Positions 1-10,323 are shown, counted from the stretch's first letter. The stretch is DNA of 64,000 bases from VBAS01 sp963773465 (GCA_963773465.1 CAVZBF010000001.1:1116001-1180000), one strand, 5' to 3'. Made by a program: numbers and translations. Notes: a model not told the origin generated them from the letters alone.

Positions 1-1045
1 TTTTTTCACTCGAACTTTTTCATGGCCCTACACTTGCTTTTAAAGATGTAGGTGCAAGATTCATGAGTCGTTGTCTTGGATATTTTACCGGTAAGGACGC
101 TTACAGTGTCCCGACCGATAAGAAAGTAACTGTACTTGGTTGCTACTTCAGGTGATACCGGCGGCGCAGTTGCCAATGGATTTTATGATGTGATGGAGTA
201 GATGTAGTTATTCTTTATCCTTCAGGAAAAGTAAGCTCTGTGCAGGAAAAACAATTGACAACACTCGGAAAAAATATTAAAGCACTTGAAGTAGAATGGA
301 ACATTTGATGATTGCCAGCAAATGGTAAAACAGGCTTTTGCTGATGAGGATATCAATAAAAAACTATTTCTTACTTCGGCCAATTCGATCAATGTAGCAC
401 GCTGGTTGCCGCAACAATTTTATTATTTCTTTGCATACAAGCAATGGGCAGATAAAGACCATCCGCCGGTTATCTCTGTACCAAGCGGAAATTTTGGAAA
501 TATTTGCGCAGGTATCCTTGCAAAACAATCCGGCTTGCCGGTTCATCATTTTATTGCTGCCTGTAATGTCAATGATGCAGTAACAAAATATTTGCAAACA
601 GAAATTTTTCAAACGCAAGCTGCAAAAGCCACTTTGTCCAATGCAATGGATGTTGGCAATCCAAGCAATTTCATTCGCATACTGGAAATTTTTCATCACC
701 AATTCCCTGAGCTGGCAAAAAACCTTTCATCATACAGCATCAGTGATGAAGAAACTATGGCAACGATCAGCGAAGTATATGAAACAAACAAATTATCTTT
801 TAGATCCTCATGGTGCAGTTGGTTACTTGGCGCTAAAAAAATTTTTACAAACCCATCCCGGAAGGAAAGGGATCTTTCTTGAAACTGCACATCCTGTAAA
901 ATTCCCGGATGCAGTGGAAAGTGTTACCGGGAAAAAAATAGAGATGCCATCTTCTATTAGTTCCATCATGAATCTTGAAAAGAAAAGCGTAGTAATAAAA
1001 CCGGAGTTTGAATCGTTAAAGCAATTCTTATTGTCAGATCCATAA
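1..1045 (+). pseudogene. thrC: Threonine synthase, 5'-truncated by the window edge and frameshifted
   Basis: Threonine synthase converts O-phosphohomoserine to threonine with PLP. The first readable codons give HGPTLAFKDVGARFMSR, where the Lys of LAFKD is the PLP lysine. VATSGDTGGAVANGFYDV follows in another frame (about 143-197), then DGVDVVILYPSGKVSSVQEK, then the long piece from 322 to about 800 (SVPSGNFGNICAGILAK is the PLP phosphate-binding stretch), and finally LDPHGAVGYLALKKFL to 1045. At least four single-base shifts are needed, near 140, 197, 297 and 800. All pieces are collinear and well conserved, so sequencing error is likelier than decay. The N-terminus lies outside the window. 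Identity is confident; true pseudogene status is not. Confidence 0.88.
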
Positions 1046-1056
1046 AGTAGTTACTG

Positions 1057-1857
1057 ATGACAAAAATCTTGCTTTTCGGTTCCTTATTTTTTTCTATTTC
1101 TTCTTTCTCACAGGATCATGTAAAACTCGAATTATTTTTTGATGTCAATAAGTCCGTAGTTACGAAACATCACTTAACGATGATCGATTCAGCTTTCATT
1201 AGCCAAAACCTGGTAGTAACAGCTATTAAAGGATTCGCAGATTCAACCGGCAGTAATTCCTCCAATATGGATCTTTCACGCAAGAGAGCCTGGACCGTAT
1301 ATAAGTATTTAAAAGAAAAACACCAGGCCGATTCGATCAGCATTGAATATTTTGGTGAACAACATTCGCCTGGTAAAGAGATCTTTTATAACAGGAGGGT
1401 TGAAATTTATTTTCAAAAGCATATTTCCGAAGAAAAAACCACTGTTCCGGGAACTAATATAGGTGACACTCTAGCGATCACTGAACGGTATGACTTAAGC
1501 AATATTTATTTTATACCCGACAAAGCCGTTATTGATCCCTCATCTTTTTTTGCCGTTGATGATGCCGCTAAATATTTAAAAAATTTCCCCGGGTGCAAAT
1601 TCGAAATTGTAGGCCATGTAAATTATATATTGCCGGCGTCTGTATTAAATAATCCAAAAGCAATGGAACCGGCTATGAAATTATCTGAAGAAAGAGCAAA
1701 AACTGTTTATGACCTGCTTGCTGAAAGAGATATTCCAATTGAAAGCATGACATTTAAAGGAGTAGGTAACTCGCAGATGGTTTTTAAAAATCCTAAAAAT
1801 GATGAGGAAAAACGGAAAAACATGAGAGTTGAAATTCTGATCTCATGTAAGAAATAA
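1057..1857 (+). CDS. OmpA-family protein with two OmpA-like domains
   Basis: 266 residues. A signal peptide (MTKILLFGSLFFSISSFSQ) indicates export. Two OmpA C-terminal-like peptidoglycan-binding domains follow. The first (about residues 23-125) contains the helix motif NMDLSRKRAWTVYKYL. The second (about 150-265) starts with the typical IYFIPDKAVIDPSS strand and contains KLSEERAKTVYDLL. The two have the same layout but differ clearly in sequence, so the duplication is old. There is no N-terminal beta-barrel, so it is probably a periplasmic or lipid-free peptidoglycan-associated protein. It starts 11 bp after thrC and could share its transcript. The function beyond envelope anchoring is unknown. 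Confidence 0.8.
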   Translation: MTKILLFGSLFFSISSFSQDHVKLELFFDVNKSVVTKHHLTMIDSAFISQNLVVTAIKGFADSTGSNSSNMDLSRKRAWTVYKYLKEKHQADSISIEYFGEQHSPGKEIFYNRRVEIYFQKHISEEKTTVPGTNIGDTLAITERYDLSNIYFIPDKAVIDPSSFFAVDDAAKYLKNFPGCKFEIVGHVNYILPASVLNNPKAMEPAMKLSEERAKTVYDLLAERDIPIESMTFKGVGNSQMVFKNPKNDEEKRKNMRVEILISCKK

Positions 1858-1973
1858 TTTTTATTCACAAAAGTTTTTCAACAATTTTTTTTGGTAATAA
1901 ACTAAGTTAAAAATCCTTCATCTATTCTTCTTCTTTTCCTGCCTGGTGTATCTTTGCACAGGAGTTTTTGTGT

Positions 1974-2540
1974 ATGCATGATATAGAGCCATTTTATAAT
2001 TGGAGACATATTTACGTGGCTGAAGAAGACCAGCGTTCACCTTTCTATGGGCAAACGCATTCTGAGTTTGAATTTACCCAAACAGTTTATAATTATTATA
2101 TACATCCGCAGTGGGATGAATTTGGCAGCCGCACACTTTATATGAAAGTGTTGATGGCCGATTACGAAGAAAAATATGCGATTATCGAACTGATAGGTGA
2201 ATGGAACGATGCGATCGAGAATGATATAATGACTTTGAAGCGTGAAGTGATCGATGTTTTTGAGCTGCAGGGTATCAATAAATTTATATTGATCGCAGAA
2301 AACGTTCTCAATTTTCACAGTGGCGACAGGGATTATTATGAAGAATGGTATGAAGAAACTTCAGATGAGCATGGCTGGATCGTAGTATTGAATATGCCGG
2401 AAGCGACACAGCATGATTTTAAAAAAGCAAGATTGAACCGCTATCTCGAATTAATGGAAATTCCTGAGTGGCGCACCTATAAACCTTTCCATCTGTTTAA
2501 AAAGATTGATGCCGTAGAACAAGCACGATTGCCGGGCTGA
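1974..2540 (+). CDS. Conserved hypothetical protein
   Basis: I chose the ATG at 1974 rather than the in-frame TTG at 1968, because an AGGAG at 1960-1964 lies nine bases before it. The product is about 188 residues, acidic and rich in Tyr and Trp, with no signal peptide or membrane segment, so it is probably cytoplasmic. A central stretch (MKVLMADYEEKYAIIELIGEW, about residues 62-82, then INKFILIAENVLNF) looks like an alpha/beta core. I do not recognise a functional family. It stands alone between the OmpA-like gene and sdhC and its reading frame is intact, which is notable in a region full of frameshifts. Confidence 0.7.
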   Translation: MHDIEPFYNWRHIYVAEEDQRSPFYGQTHSEFEFTQTVYNYYIHPQWDEFGSRTLYMKVLMADYEEKYAIIELIGEWNDAIENDIMTLKREVIDVFELQGINKFILIAENVLNFHSGDRDYYEEWYEETSDEHGWIVVLNMPEATQHDFKKARLNRYLELMEIPEWRTYKPFHLFKKIDAVEQARLPG

Positions 2541-2718
2541 TGATTGTTGATTAAAAGTTATTTGTTATATATCTCAAGTATAACAAGGGCAATTATTTTT
2601 TACTGCCCGATCAATCAAAAAATCAATTTATTAGTATCGTAAACTTTTCTAACAAGTTTGGCATTCCGATAGTATTTTTGCCGCCGGAAAATAGTTTCAT
2701 TTAAACTACTCTGATAAT

Positions 2719-3430
2719 ATGAATTGGTCCCAGTTGTTTACTTCTTCGATAGGCAAAAAGATCGTGATGGGTGTAACGGGTTTGTTTCTTATTTCTTTTC
2801 TGGTGATACATGTTGGCATTAACTCCTGTGTTTTCAAAGATCTTTTTGACAGCACGGATGACGGCGATATGTTCAATCGTGCTGCAAATTTTATGGGTAA
2901 AACGGTTGTGATCCGCTTAATGGAGTATGTGTTATTTGCCGGTATCTTCATTCACGTCATACAGGGCTTTGTTGTAGAATTTGAAAACAGGGCAAAAAGA
3001 AAAAAAGGTTACGAAATAAATCTTGGCAATCGTGGCAGTAAATGGTATAGTCGTTCCATGGGATTGCTCGGCACCATTCTTTTATTATTTCTGCTTCTGC
3101 ATTGGTGGCATTTCTGGATACCCGCCAGATTTACGCATGCAGGTTTAGAAGAGCCTAAACTTTTATCGAATGGAGTTTATCGGTCATGATATGTTTCATT
3201 TAATGAAAGCCACTTTCAGTGAATGGTGGATAGTGATTATTTATGTGTTGGGTTGTATTTCTTTGTCATGGCATCTTATGCATGGATTTCAAAGTGCATT
3301 CAGAACATTGGGTTTGCACAAGAAAAAATATTTAACTATGGTAAATGCATTTGGTATCGGGTTTTCAATTCTCGTGCCATTGCTGTTTGCATTAATGCCA
3401 TTGAGTTTTAAAATGGGATGGATTGGGTAG
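2719..3430 (+). pseudogene. sdhC: Succinate dehydrogenase cytochrome b subunit, one frameshift
   Basis: Membrane anchor of succinate dehydrogenase or fumarate reductase, b558 type, carrying haem and passing electrons to quinone. The first piece (2719 to about 3175) starts MNWSQLFTSSIGKKIVMGVTG and has three membrane segments, including LLLFLLLHWWHFW. The second piece (about 3170-3430) has YVLGCISLSWHLMHGFQSAF and ends in FSILVPLLFALMPL, giving five helices in all, as in the single-subunit anchor of Bacteroidota. His residues in HVG, HVIQG, LHWWH and WHLMHG are candidate haem ligands. One base shift near 3175 joins the pieces. sdhA and sdhB follow, so real inactivation would be costly and error is more likely. 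Confidence 0.88.
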
Positions 3431-3794
3431 TGAATGGTCAATGGTGAATTGTGAATAGTTCTTTAATTGTAATTTTTATTATGAGCCAAACGGATTGCTA
3501 CTATTTAGCTTCTGTTGCGTCGCACTCTTGTACTGTATCAACCCGATAGCTATCGGGTCTATTGAGCATAAAAGATCAGTAATAGGAAATGCTCATTGTC
3601 CCCCGCTGGCGGGGGAAGCGGTTCGATCATAAGAAAATTTCAAGTGGGGGTGGACAAAAAAGCTGAATAGAATTACTGAACGTACAAGTGAGTGACACAA
3701 CGGACGATGATAAGAATTACAAAAGCTGATAAATAAAAAATTTGAAAACCATCAGGCCGCTTTCAGCGTCCCGATGGAATAACCAGAAATTCTT
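3431..3794 (+). other. Non-coding gap between sdhC and sdhA
   Basis: 364 bases with no supportable ORF. It holds an 18-bp perfect palindrome at 3541-3558, a dispersed repeat bounded by inverted copies (described separately), a GC-rich patch around 3600-3617 with short CCCCGC/GCGGGG arms, and a low-complexity GTGAATGGTCAATGGTGAAT-type stretch at 3430-3455. No clear promoter was found for sdhA. Confidence 0.6.
3513..3701. repeat. Dispersed repeat with imperfect inverted ends and an 18-bp palindrome
   Basis: The 22-mer beginning TGTTGCGTCGCACTC at 3513-3534 recurs exactly at 15178-15199, in another intergenic region. A diverged inverted copy lies at 3682-3701: its reverse complement matches the first 20-mer core at 16 of 20 positions. 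Between them is the perfect palindrome ACCCGATAGCTATCGGGT (3541-3558). The element is non-coding and resembles a MITE or REP-like sequence. It separates sdhC from sdhA. Confidence 0.6.
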
Positions 3795-5771
3795 ATGCTT
3801 GACGCAAAAATTCCACAAGGAGTTCCTTTAGACGACAAATGGACTTATTATAAAGGTCACTGCAAACTGGTGAACCCGGCGAACAAACGCAAACTCGAAG
3901 TGATTATAGTAGGCACCGGACTTGCCGGCGCCTCCGCCGCCGCATCATTGGGAGAATTGGGTTACTCAGTAAAAGCATTTTGTTTCCAGGATTCACCACG
4001 CCGTGCACATAGCATCGCTGCACAAGGTGGTATCAATGCAGCAAAGAATTATCAGAATGATGGCGACAGTGTGTTCCGTTTATTTTATGATACTATAAAA
4101 GGCGGTGATTACCGTGCAAGAGAAGCAAATGTTCATCGCCTGGCTGAAGTGAGTACAAATATTATTGATCAATGCGTGGCGCAGGGTGTACCATTTGCAA
4201 GAGAGTATGGTGGATTGTTAAGTAATCGTTCATTTGGCGGTACACAAGTGCAAAGAACTTTTTATGCAGCGGGACAAACAGGTCAGCAATTATTGATCGG
4301 CGCCTACCAGGCATTGGAAAGACAGGTGGCATTGGGGAATGTAAAAATGTACAGCCGTCATGAAATGCTGGATGTAGTAACGATCGAAGGAAAAGCAAGA
4401 GGAATTATTTGTCGCAACCTGGTGACAGGTGAGTTAGAAAGATTTTTTGGACATGCAGTGTTGCTTTGTACCGGTGGATATGGAAATGTTTTTTATCTCA
4501 GTACAAATGCAATGGGATGTAATGTAACTGCAGCATGGAAAGCACATAAAAAAGGAGCGTGGTTTGGTAATCCATGTTTTACTCAAATACATCCGACATG
4601 CATTCCTGTTACCGGTGATCATCAAAGTAAGTTGACATTGATGAGTGAGTCATTGAGAAATGATGGCCGTATCTGGGTGCCGAAGAAACAAGGTGACAAT
4701 CGTAAGCCAAATGAAATTCCTGAAGAAGAAAGAGATTATTATTTAGAAAGAAGATATCCTGCATTTGGAAATTTAGTGCCGAGAGACGTGGCATCAAGAG
4801 CCGCAAAAGAAAGATGTGATGCTGGTTATGGTGTAGGTTCATCAAAGCAGGCCGTTTATCTTGATTACACCGATGCAATAAAAAGATATGGTCATATTGA
4901 AGCAGGTAAAGAGGCTTTACAAAATGCAGATGAAGCAACGATTATTTTACTTGGCAAAGAAGTGGTAAAAGAAAAATATGGTAATCTTTTCGACATGTAT
5001 GAAAAGATCACCGGTGAAAATCCTTATGAAGTGCCGATGAGAATTTACCCGGCAGTGCATTATACCATGGGCGGCTTGTGGGTGGATTATGAATTAATGA
5101 CAACAGTTCCGGGTTTGTATTGTTTGGGTGAAGCAAATTTTTCTGATCATGGTGCCAACCGGTTGGGCGCATCTGCATTGATGCAGGGATTGGCTGATGG
5201 ATATTTTGTTATTCCCTATACAATCGGTAATTATTTATCCGATGAAATAAGAACAAAGAATATTCCCACAGATCATCCTGCATTTGCAGAAACGGAAATA
5301 GCCGTTGCTGCACGTATCGATAAATTGATGAATATAAAAGGCAAGCAAACTGTTGAAAGCTTTCACAAGCGATTGGGAAAAATAATGTGGGATAAATGCG
5401 GCATGGCGAGAAATGCAGAGGGATTAAAACAAGCAATTGATGAAATTCAACAATTGAAAAAAGAATTTTGGAGCGATGTAAGAATTCCCGGAGAAATAAA
5501 TGAAATGAATCCCGAATTGGATAAAGCAGGCCGTGTTGCCGATTTTATCGAGCTCGGTGAGCTAATGTGCATCGATGCATTGCAAAGAAATGAAAGTTGT
5601 GGTGGACATTTTAGAGAAGAAAGTCAAACCGAAGAGGGCGAAGCAAAACGTGATGATGTAAATTATACTTATGTATCTTCATGGGAATTCAAAGTTGATC
5701 ACGAATGGGAATTGCATAAGGAATATTTGAATTTTGAAGTGGCGAAACCGAGTCAGCGGAGTTATAAATAA
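3795..5771 (+). CDS. sdhA: Succinate dehydrogenase/fumarate reductase flavoprotein subunit
   Basis: Oxidises succinate to fumarate on covalently bound FAD at the cytoplasmic membrane face. 658 residues, the usual length. An N-terminal dinucleotide-binding motif (VIIVGTGLAGASAAASL, about residues 37-53) is followed by RRAHSIAAQGGINAAKN, where the His is the expected FAD-linking residue. Active-site stretches include GQTGQQLLIGAYQALERQ, HPTCIPVTGDHQSKL and YPAVHYTMGGLWVDYE. LGASALMQGLADGYFVIPY and the C-terminal GGHFREESQTEEGEA are typical. The frame is intact although neighbours are broken. It belongs with sdhC upstream and sdhB downstream, but an ATPase cassette lies between sdhA and sdhB. 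Confidence 0.97.
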   Translation: MLDAKIPQGVPLDDKWTYYKGHCKLVNPANKRKLEVIIVGTGLAGASAAASLGELGYSVKAFCFQDSPRRAHSIAAQGGINAAKNYQNDGDSVFRLFYDTIKGGDYRAREANVHRLAEVSTNIIDQCVAQGVPFAREYGGLLSNRSFGGTQVQRTFYAAGQTGQQLLIGAYQALERQVALGNVKMYSRHEMLDVVTIEGKARGIICRNLVTGELERFFGHAVLLCTGGYGNVFYLSTNAMGCNVTAAWKAHKKGAWFGNPCFTQIHPTCIPVTGDHQSKLTLMSESLRNDGRIWVPKKQGDNRKPNEIPEEERDYYLERRYPAFGNLVPRDVASRAAKERCDAGYGVGSSKQAVYLDYTDAIKRYGHIEAGKEALQNADEATIILLGKEVVKEKYGNLFDMYEKITGENPYEVPMRIYPAVHYTMGGLWVDYELMTTVPGLYCLGEANFSDHGANRLGASALMQGLADGYFVIPYTIGNYLSDEIRTKNIPTDHPAFAETEIAVAARIDKLMNIKGKQTVESFHKRLGKIMWDKCGMARNAEGLKQAIDEIQQLKKEFWSDVRIPGEINEMNPELDKAGRVADFIELGELMCIDALQRNESCGGHFREESQTEEGEAKRDDVNYTYVSSWEFKVDHEWELHKEYLNFEVAKPSQRSYK

Positions 5772-5772
5772 A

Positions 5773-6915
5773 ATGAATGAAAAATTAATAATAAAAAACT
5801 TTGGGCCAATTAAGGTTGCTGACATTGAGCTTAAAAAGACCACGATTCTTATTGGAGAGCAAGGGACCGGAAAAAGTGCTATTGCAAAACTTATTTATGT
5901 ATTAAGTAGCAGCGCTTTTTTGCTCGGCTCCGATGAAGAAAGAAAAAAGGTCTTAGATCTTTATGGAATTTTTTTCAGGAGTAATACGGAAATAGAATTT
6001 CACACGAGTCAATTTAAGGTTATTAAGAAAAAAAATAATTTTGACGTAGAAATTTTCGGCAGAAAAAAAAATGATTTAGGAAAGCTACTTTGGAAAAAAA
6101 ATAATCTTTCGAATGCCGATGCGACTGCTTTAATAGAATGGAACAAGTTTTACAATTTTGTAAAGTCTGCTATTGATGTTATATATGTGCCCGCAGAAAG
6201 AATTGCTCTTTCTACTACATTAAGGTTATTAAGAAACACTCCAAATAGGGATGTGTATCAGGGGAATTTTGATCAGTATATTGTGGATTATGCTAATCGT
6301 TACGACAGTGCAAGTAAAGAAATATTAGAACTTGTAATGCCCCATCTGAAAAATGTTTCCTACAGTTCAAGGAACAGCAAAGAAAAAATAAGGTTTAAGA
6401 AGGATAATTTATTTTTTTATCAAACATCGAGTGGGTTTCAAGTATCAATTCCCTTAATAATTCTTTTGGAATATTATACGAGAGGAAAGGAAAATAAGAA
6501 CAGATTTATTATAGAAGAACCAGAATTGAATCTCTTTCCAACAACGCAATATGAATTAATTAAATTTTTTATTGAAAAAATTAATAAATCAAAGAATAGT
6601 ATTTTAATGACAACCCACTCTCCCTACGTTTTAACTTCTTTAAATAACTTACTTCAGTCCAAAATAATAGGATCGGTTAAAAATAATAGTTTAAAAGTTT
6701 CTAAAATAATTGATAGAAAATATTGGGTTGATCCTCGGAAATTCTCTGTTTATATGTTGCATATCAAATGGACGTTCGGAAAATATAATGGATGAGAAAG
6801 AGAATTTAATAAAGGCAGAAAAGATTGATGAAATATTCACAAGTATCATGAATCAACAATTTGATAAATTTTAGACATAGAATTAGTAAGGAAAAATGAA
6901 CCTGATATTGAATAA
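5773..6915 (+). pseudogene. AAA-family ATPase (OLD/SMC-like), C-terminus frameshifted
   Basis: Starts one base after the sdhA stop at ATG 5773 and opens with LIIKNFGPIKVADIEL. The Walker A motif is GEQGTGKS (residues 28-35), a Walker B-like EEPELNLFP follows FII, and TTHSPYVLTSL is the H-loop region, as in stand-alone ABC/SMC-type ATPases. YVPAERIAL and SSGFQVSIPLIILLEYY are typical of a large Bacteroidota family. The unbroken frame stops at 6795. Adding one base near 6765 and one near 6872 restores the sequence through about 6915. No nuclease domain (such as TOPRIM) is visible in the remaining length. Related ATPases occur in two-gene defence modules; defence here is inference. Confidence 0.75.
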
Positions 6916-7151
6916 GTGTATTGAGTTTATAGGAGAAAGATCTGTGTAGCATCAGAAAGGAAAACTATTTTAAAGATGAAAATCTTGTCAAGAGTGATTA
7001 CGAAGAAAAAAAGATATCAGCGGAAGGATGTAAATTGCTGGATGAACAAAAAAGGGAAGCAAAATTTAAAGCCATTTATAAACACTCCAGACTACAAAAG
7101 GCTCTACAGAGAAGTGTCAAAAACCAATGGAACAATTGGAAGAGGTACTAA
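6896..7151 (+). pseudogene. Small basic partner protein of the ATPase cassette, frameshifted
   Basis: ATG at 6896 overlaps the restored end of the ATPase by 20 bases. It reads MNLILNKCIEFIGERSV. After a single-base shift near 6947 it continues SIRKENYFKDENLVKSDYEE and ends QRSVKNQWNNWKRY at 7151. The restored product is about 85 residues, rich in Lys and Arg, with no recognisable domain, signal or membrane segment. A competing frame (6976-7176) is also open but ends in a less protein-like tail. The tight overlap suggests the two cassette genes are co-translated. Function unknown; partner or effector is a guess from position. Confidence 0.45.
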
Positions 7152-7181
7152 TAAAATTTATATTGATAACATTTAAATAGT

Positions 7182-7946
7182 ATGGAACATAAGATTATAA
7201 ATCTCAAATTAAAAGTCTGGAAGCAGAAGAACAGTCAAACTGCCGGAAGATTCGAAACCTATGAAGCAAAAAACATTTCTACCGAAATGTCTTTCTTGGA
7301 AATGTTCGATGTGTTGAATGAAGAATTAATAAGAGAAGGTAAAGAGCCCATCGCCTTCGATCATGATTGCCGTGAAGGAATTTGTGGTACTTGTTCCATG
7401 TATATCAATGGCCGTCCGCATGGTCCATGGCATGCAACTACTACCTGCCAGTTACACATGAGAGCTTTTAAAGATGGAGAAACGATTGTTGTAGAACCAT
7501 GGCGCGCCAATGCATTTCCGGTGATAAAAGACCTGATGGTTGACAGAACTTCATTTGACAGAATTATCCAGGCTGGTGGTTTTATTTCGGTAAATACAGG
7601 AAATGCGGTTGATGCAAATGCGCTGCCGGTTGATAAAGATAAAGCCGACGCATCTTTTGCAGCGGCTGCCTGTATTGGTTGCGGCGCTTGTGTTGCTGCT
7701 TGTAAAAATTCTTCGGCAATGCTTTTTGTTGCTGCAAAAGTTACTCACCTCGCTTTATTGCCACAGGGCGATCCGGAAAGAAAAACAAGAGCTTTAAATA
7801 TGATTGCACAAATGGACAAAGAAGGATTTGGCGGCTGTACAAATACCGGAGCTTGTGAAGCTGTTTGCCCCAAAGAAATTTCAATAGATAATATTGCCCG
7901 GTTGAACAAAGAATACCTGATGGCTGGTTTAGTTTCTGAGAAATAA
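7182..7946 (+). CDS. sdhB: Succinate dehydrogenase/fumarate reductase iron-sulfur subunit
   Basis: Carries electrons from the SdhA flavin to the SdhC anchor through three Fe-S clusters. 254 residues. The N-terminal plant-ferredoxin-like domain has DHDCREGICGTCSMYINGRP (2Fe-2S ligands) with a further Cys in TTTCQLH. The C-terminal domain has CIGCGACVAACKNSS and, further on, CTNTGACEAVCPKEI for the 4Fe-4S and 3Fe-4S clusters. It lies 30 bases after the inserted cassette and about 1.4 kb from sdhA. The frame is intact. A terminator follows at 7968. Confidence 0.97.
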   Translation: MEHKIINLKLKVWKQKNSQTAGRFETYEAKNISTEMSFLEMFDVLNEELIREGKEPIAFDHDCREGICGTCSMYINGRPHGPWHATTTCQLHMRAFKDGETIVVEPWRANAFPVIKDLMVDRTSFDRIIQAGGFISVNTGNAVDANALPVDKDKADASFAAAACIGCGACVAACKNSSAMLFVAAKVTHLALLPQGDPERKTRALNMIAQMDKEGFGGCTNTGACEAVCPKEISIDNIARLNKEYLMAGLVSEK

Positions 7947-7967
7947 GTCTCTCTCAAATAAGTTTTT

Positions 7968-7991
7968 AGCCCTTTATAAAAGGGCTTTTTT
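7968..7991 (+). terminator. Rho-independent terminator after sdhB
   Basis: AGCCCTTT and AAAGGGCT arms around a three-base loop are followed by a run of T. It lies 22 bases after the sdhB stop and ends the sdh transcript. Confidence 0.85.
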
Positions 7992-8037
7992 ATTTAGAGG
8001 AGGTGTTCGTATATTCAACGAATCTAAACTTGCATTT

Positions 8038-10215
8038 ATGAATCTTAAAAATCTTTTTCCGGCAGCAGTATCGCTGCTGATTATTTCATGTAACGATAAT
8101 ACTAAAGGAGTGACAAAAGAAGGAGTTAAATGGCCCGAAGGCGTGGCTGCACCAACCACAGAAAAGAAGCCATATGAAATGATAGCGCATGGTGATAAAA
8201 GAGTTGATAATTATTATTGGATGAATGATTATTTTAAAAAAGGTCCTGATAGTACAAAGGTTGTTGAATACCTGAAAGCGGAAAATACTTATCTCGATAC
8301 GATGATGTCGGGTGCAAAAAAATTCCGTGAAGACCTGTATAATGAAATGAGAGGAAGAATTAAAGAAAAAGATGAATCAGTGCCCGTGTTTAATGACGGC
8401 TATTATTATTATTCAAGAACAGATGAAGGAAAAGAATATCTATAAGTATTGTCGCAAAAAGGGAAGCCTTGATGCGGCAGAAGAGGTTTTGCTTGATGTA
8501 GACTCGATGGGGAAAGACATTCCTTTTATTTCCGTAGCAGGTTTTAATGTAAGTCCTGATAATAAGTTATTGGCCTTTGGTGTAGATAAAGTATCGCGAA
8601 GACAATACACGATCCAGGTAAAAAATCTTGAAACCGGTGAAATTCTGAAAGACGAAATCAAATGGCGCAAGTGCGGGTACTGCATGGGCAGCTGATAGCA
8701 AAACATTTTTCTATACATTAAACAACCCGGCAACCCTATTAACTGAAAAAATTAAGAGACACACGTTAGGCGATGACGCCGCAAAAGATGTTGTAGTATA
8801 TCATGAACAGGATCCCACAAATTATATTGGTGTATATAAATCAAAATCAAAAAAGTATCTGGTCATTTATTCAAGCGCCACATTGTCTTCCGAATACCGG
8901 ATACTTGAAACAGACAACCCGGGTGGAAACTTCAGAGTTTTTCAGCCACGGATGAAAGAAGTATTATATTATATCGATCATTGGGGAGATAAATTTTTGA
9001 TCAGTACAAACTGGAATGCGAAGAATTTTAAATTGATGGAAACTTCGCTTGATAAAACAGCCAGTGACAACTGGAAAGATGTGATTCCTCATCGTCCTGA
9101 TGTTTTACTTGGAAGGTATTTCGGTTTTTAAAGATCATTGGGTAATTACAGAAAGAAAAGAAGGGTTGCTTCAATTACGTGTTCGTGAAGTAGCAACAAA
9201 CAACGAGCATTACCTTGATTTTGGAGAACCAGCTTATGCTGCTTATGTTGGAGCGAATCCGGATTTTAATTCTACTACGTTACGGTATAATTATACCTCG
9301 ATGACCACTCCTAATTCGGTGTTTGATTATAATATGAATACAAAAGACAAAAAACTGATGAAGGAAACACCTGTCCTGGGTGGGTTTAATAAAAGTGATT
9401 ATGTAACCGAAAGAATATTTGTAACAGCCAGGGATGGTGCAAGGGTACCGGTTTCGATTGTATACAAAAAAGGAACGCCGAAAGATGGCAGTGCACCATT
9501 ATTACTTTACGGTTATGGATCGTATGGTTCCAGCATCGGATGCAAACTTTAGCAGCAGCCGGTTGAGTTTGCTTAATCGTGGTTTTGTGTTTGCTATTGC
9601 ACATATACGCGGCGGTGAAGAAATGGGAAGACAATGGTATGAAGATGGAAAGATGATGAAGAAGAATAAATACGTTTAATGATTTCATTGATTGTGGTGA
9701 AGCGCTTGATAAAACAGAAATATACTTCTAAAGGACATTTATATGCTATGGGCGGAAGTGCCGGCGGATTGTTAATGGGTGCTATTGCTAATATGGCTCC
9801 TGATCTTTGGAATGGAATAGTAGCACAGGTGCCGTATGTTGATGTAATAACTACAATGTCTGATCCAAGTATTCCTCTTACAACAAATGAATATGATGAG
9901 TGGGGAAATCCTGAAAACAAAGAGCATTACATGTACATGAAGTCATATTCACCTTATGATAATGTGGAAAAGAAGAATTATCCGAATATGCTGATAACAA
10001 CAGGTCTTCATGATAGCCAGGTGCAATATTTTGAGCCCGCCAAATGGGTGGCCAAACTACGTGAAATGAAAACCGATAAGAATGTATTGTTGCTTAAAAC
10101 AAAAATGGAAGCAGGGCATGGCGGCGCATCTGGCCGGTTTGATTACCTGAAAGATGTGGCATTGGAATATGCATTCCTCTTTTCATTGGAAGGAATAACT
10201 CAATTAAAATGCTAA
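8038..10215 (+). pseudogene. Oligopeptidase B-like S9A prolyl oligopeptidase family peptidase, multiply frameshifted
   Basis: Exported serine peptidase. The lipoprotein-type signal MNLKNLFPAAVSLLIISC suggests attachment to the envelope. The N-terminal PYEMIAHGDKRVDNYYWMND segment and the following beta-propeller are typical of oligopeptidase B. The catalytic domain shows HIRGGEEMGRQWYEDGK, the nucleophile Ser in GGSAGGLLMGA (about 9753), the Asp in GLHDSQVQ and the His in GHGGASGRF. Six single-base shifts, near 8440, 8670, 9115, 9535, 9663 and 9703, are needed to read it through. All catalytic motifs survive and every piece is conserved, which points to sequencing error. Restored length is about 725 residues, normal for the family. 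A strong terminator follows. Confidence 0.85.
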
Positions 10216-10226
10216 AAGCTGATTAT

Positions 10227-10252
10227 AAGCCCCGCGGAAGCGGGGCTTTTTA
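10227..10252 (+). terminator. Rho-independent terminator after the oligopeptidase gene
   Basis: AAGCCCCGC and GCGGGGCTT form a nine-base-pair stem with a GGAA loop and a T tract. It lies 11 bases after the stop codon. Confidence 0.92.
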
Positions 10253-10323
10253 TTAAATCAACGTAGGATAGCTGCCATAAAATCCTGAATTTTACGTTTA
10301 AGTAAAATGAAAAACCACGGCTT

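Noticed and set aside
364..702. Minus-strand ORF opposite thrC
   Set aside because: Lies fully within the conserved thrC coding sequence and has no protein-like features.
6976..7176. 66-codon ORF before sdhB as an independent gene
   Set aside because: The overlapping frame restored from ATG 6896 is better supported by position and overlap with the ATPase; the 66-codon frame is probably its shadow, though resequencing is needed.
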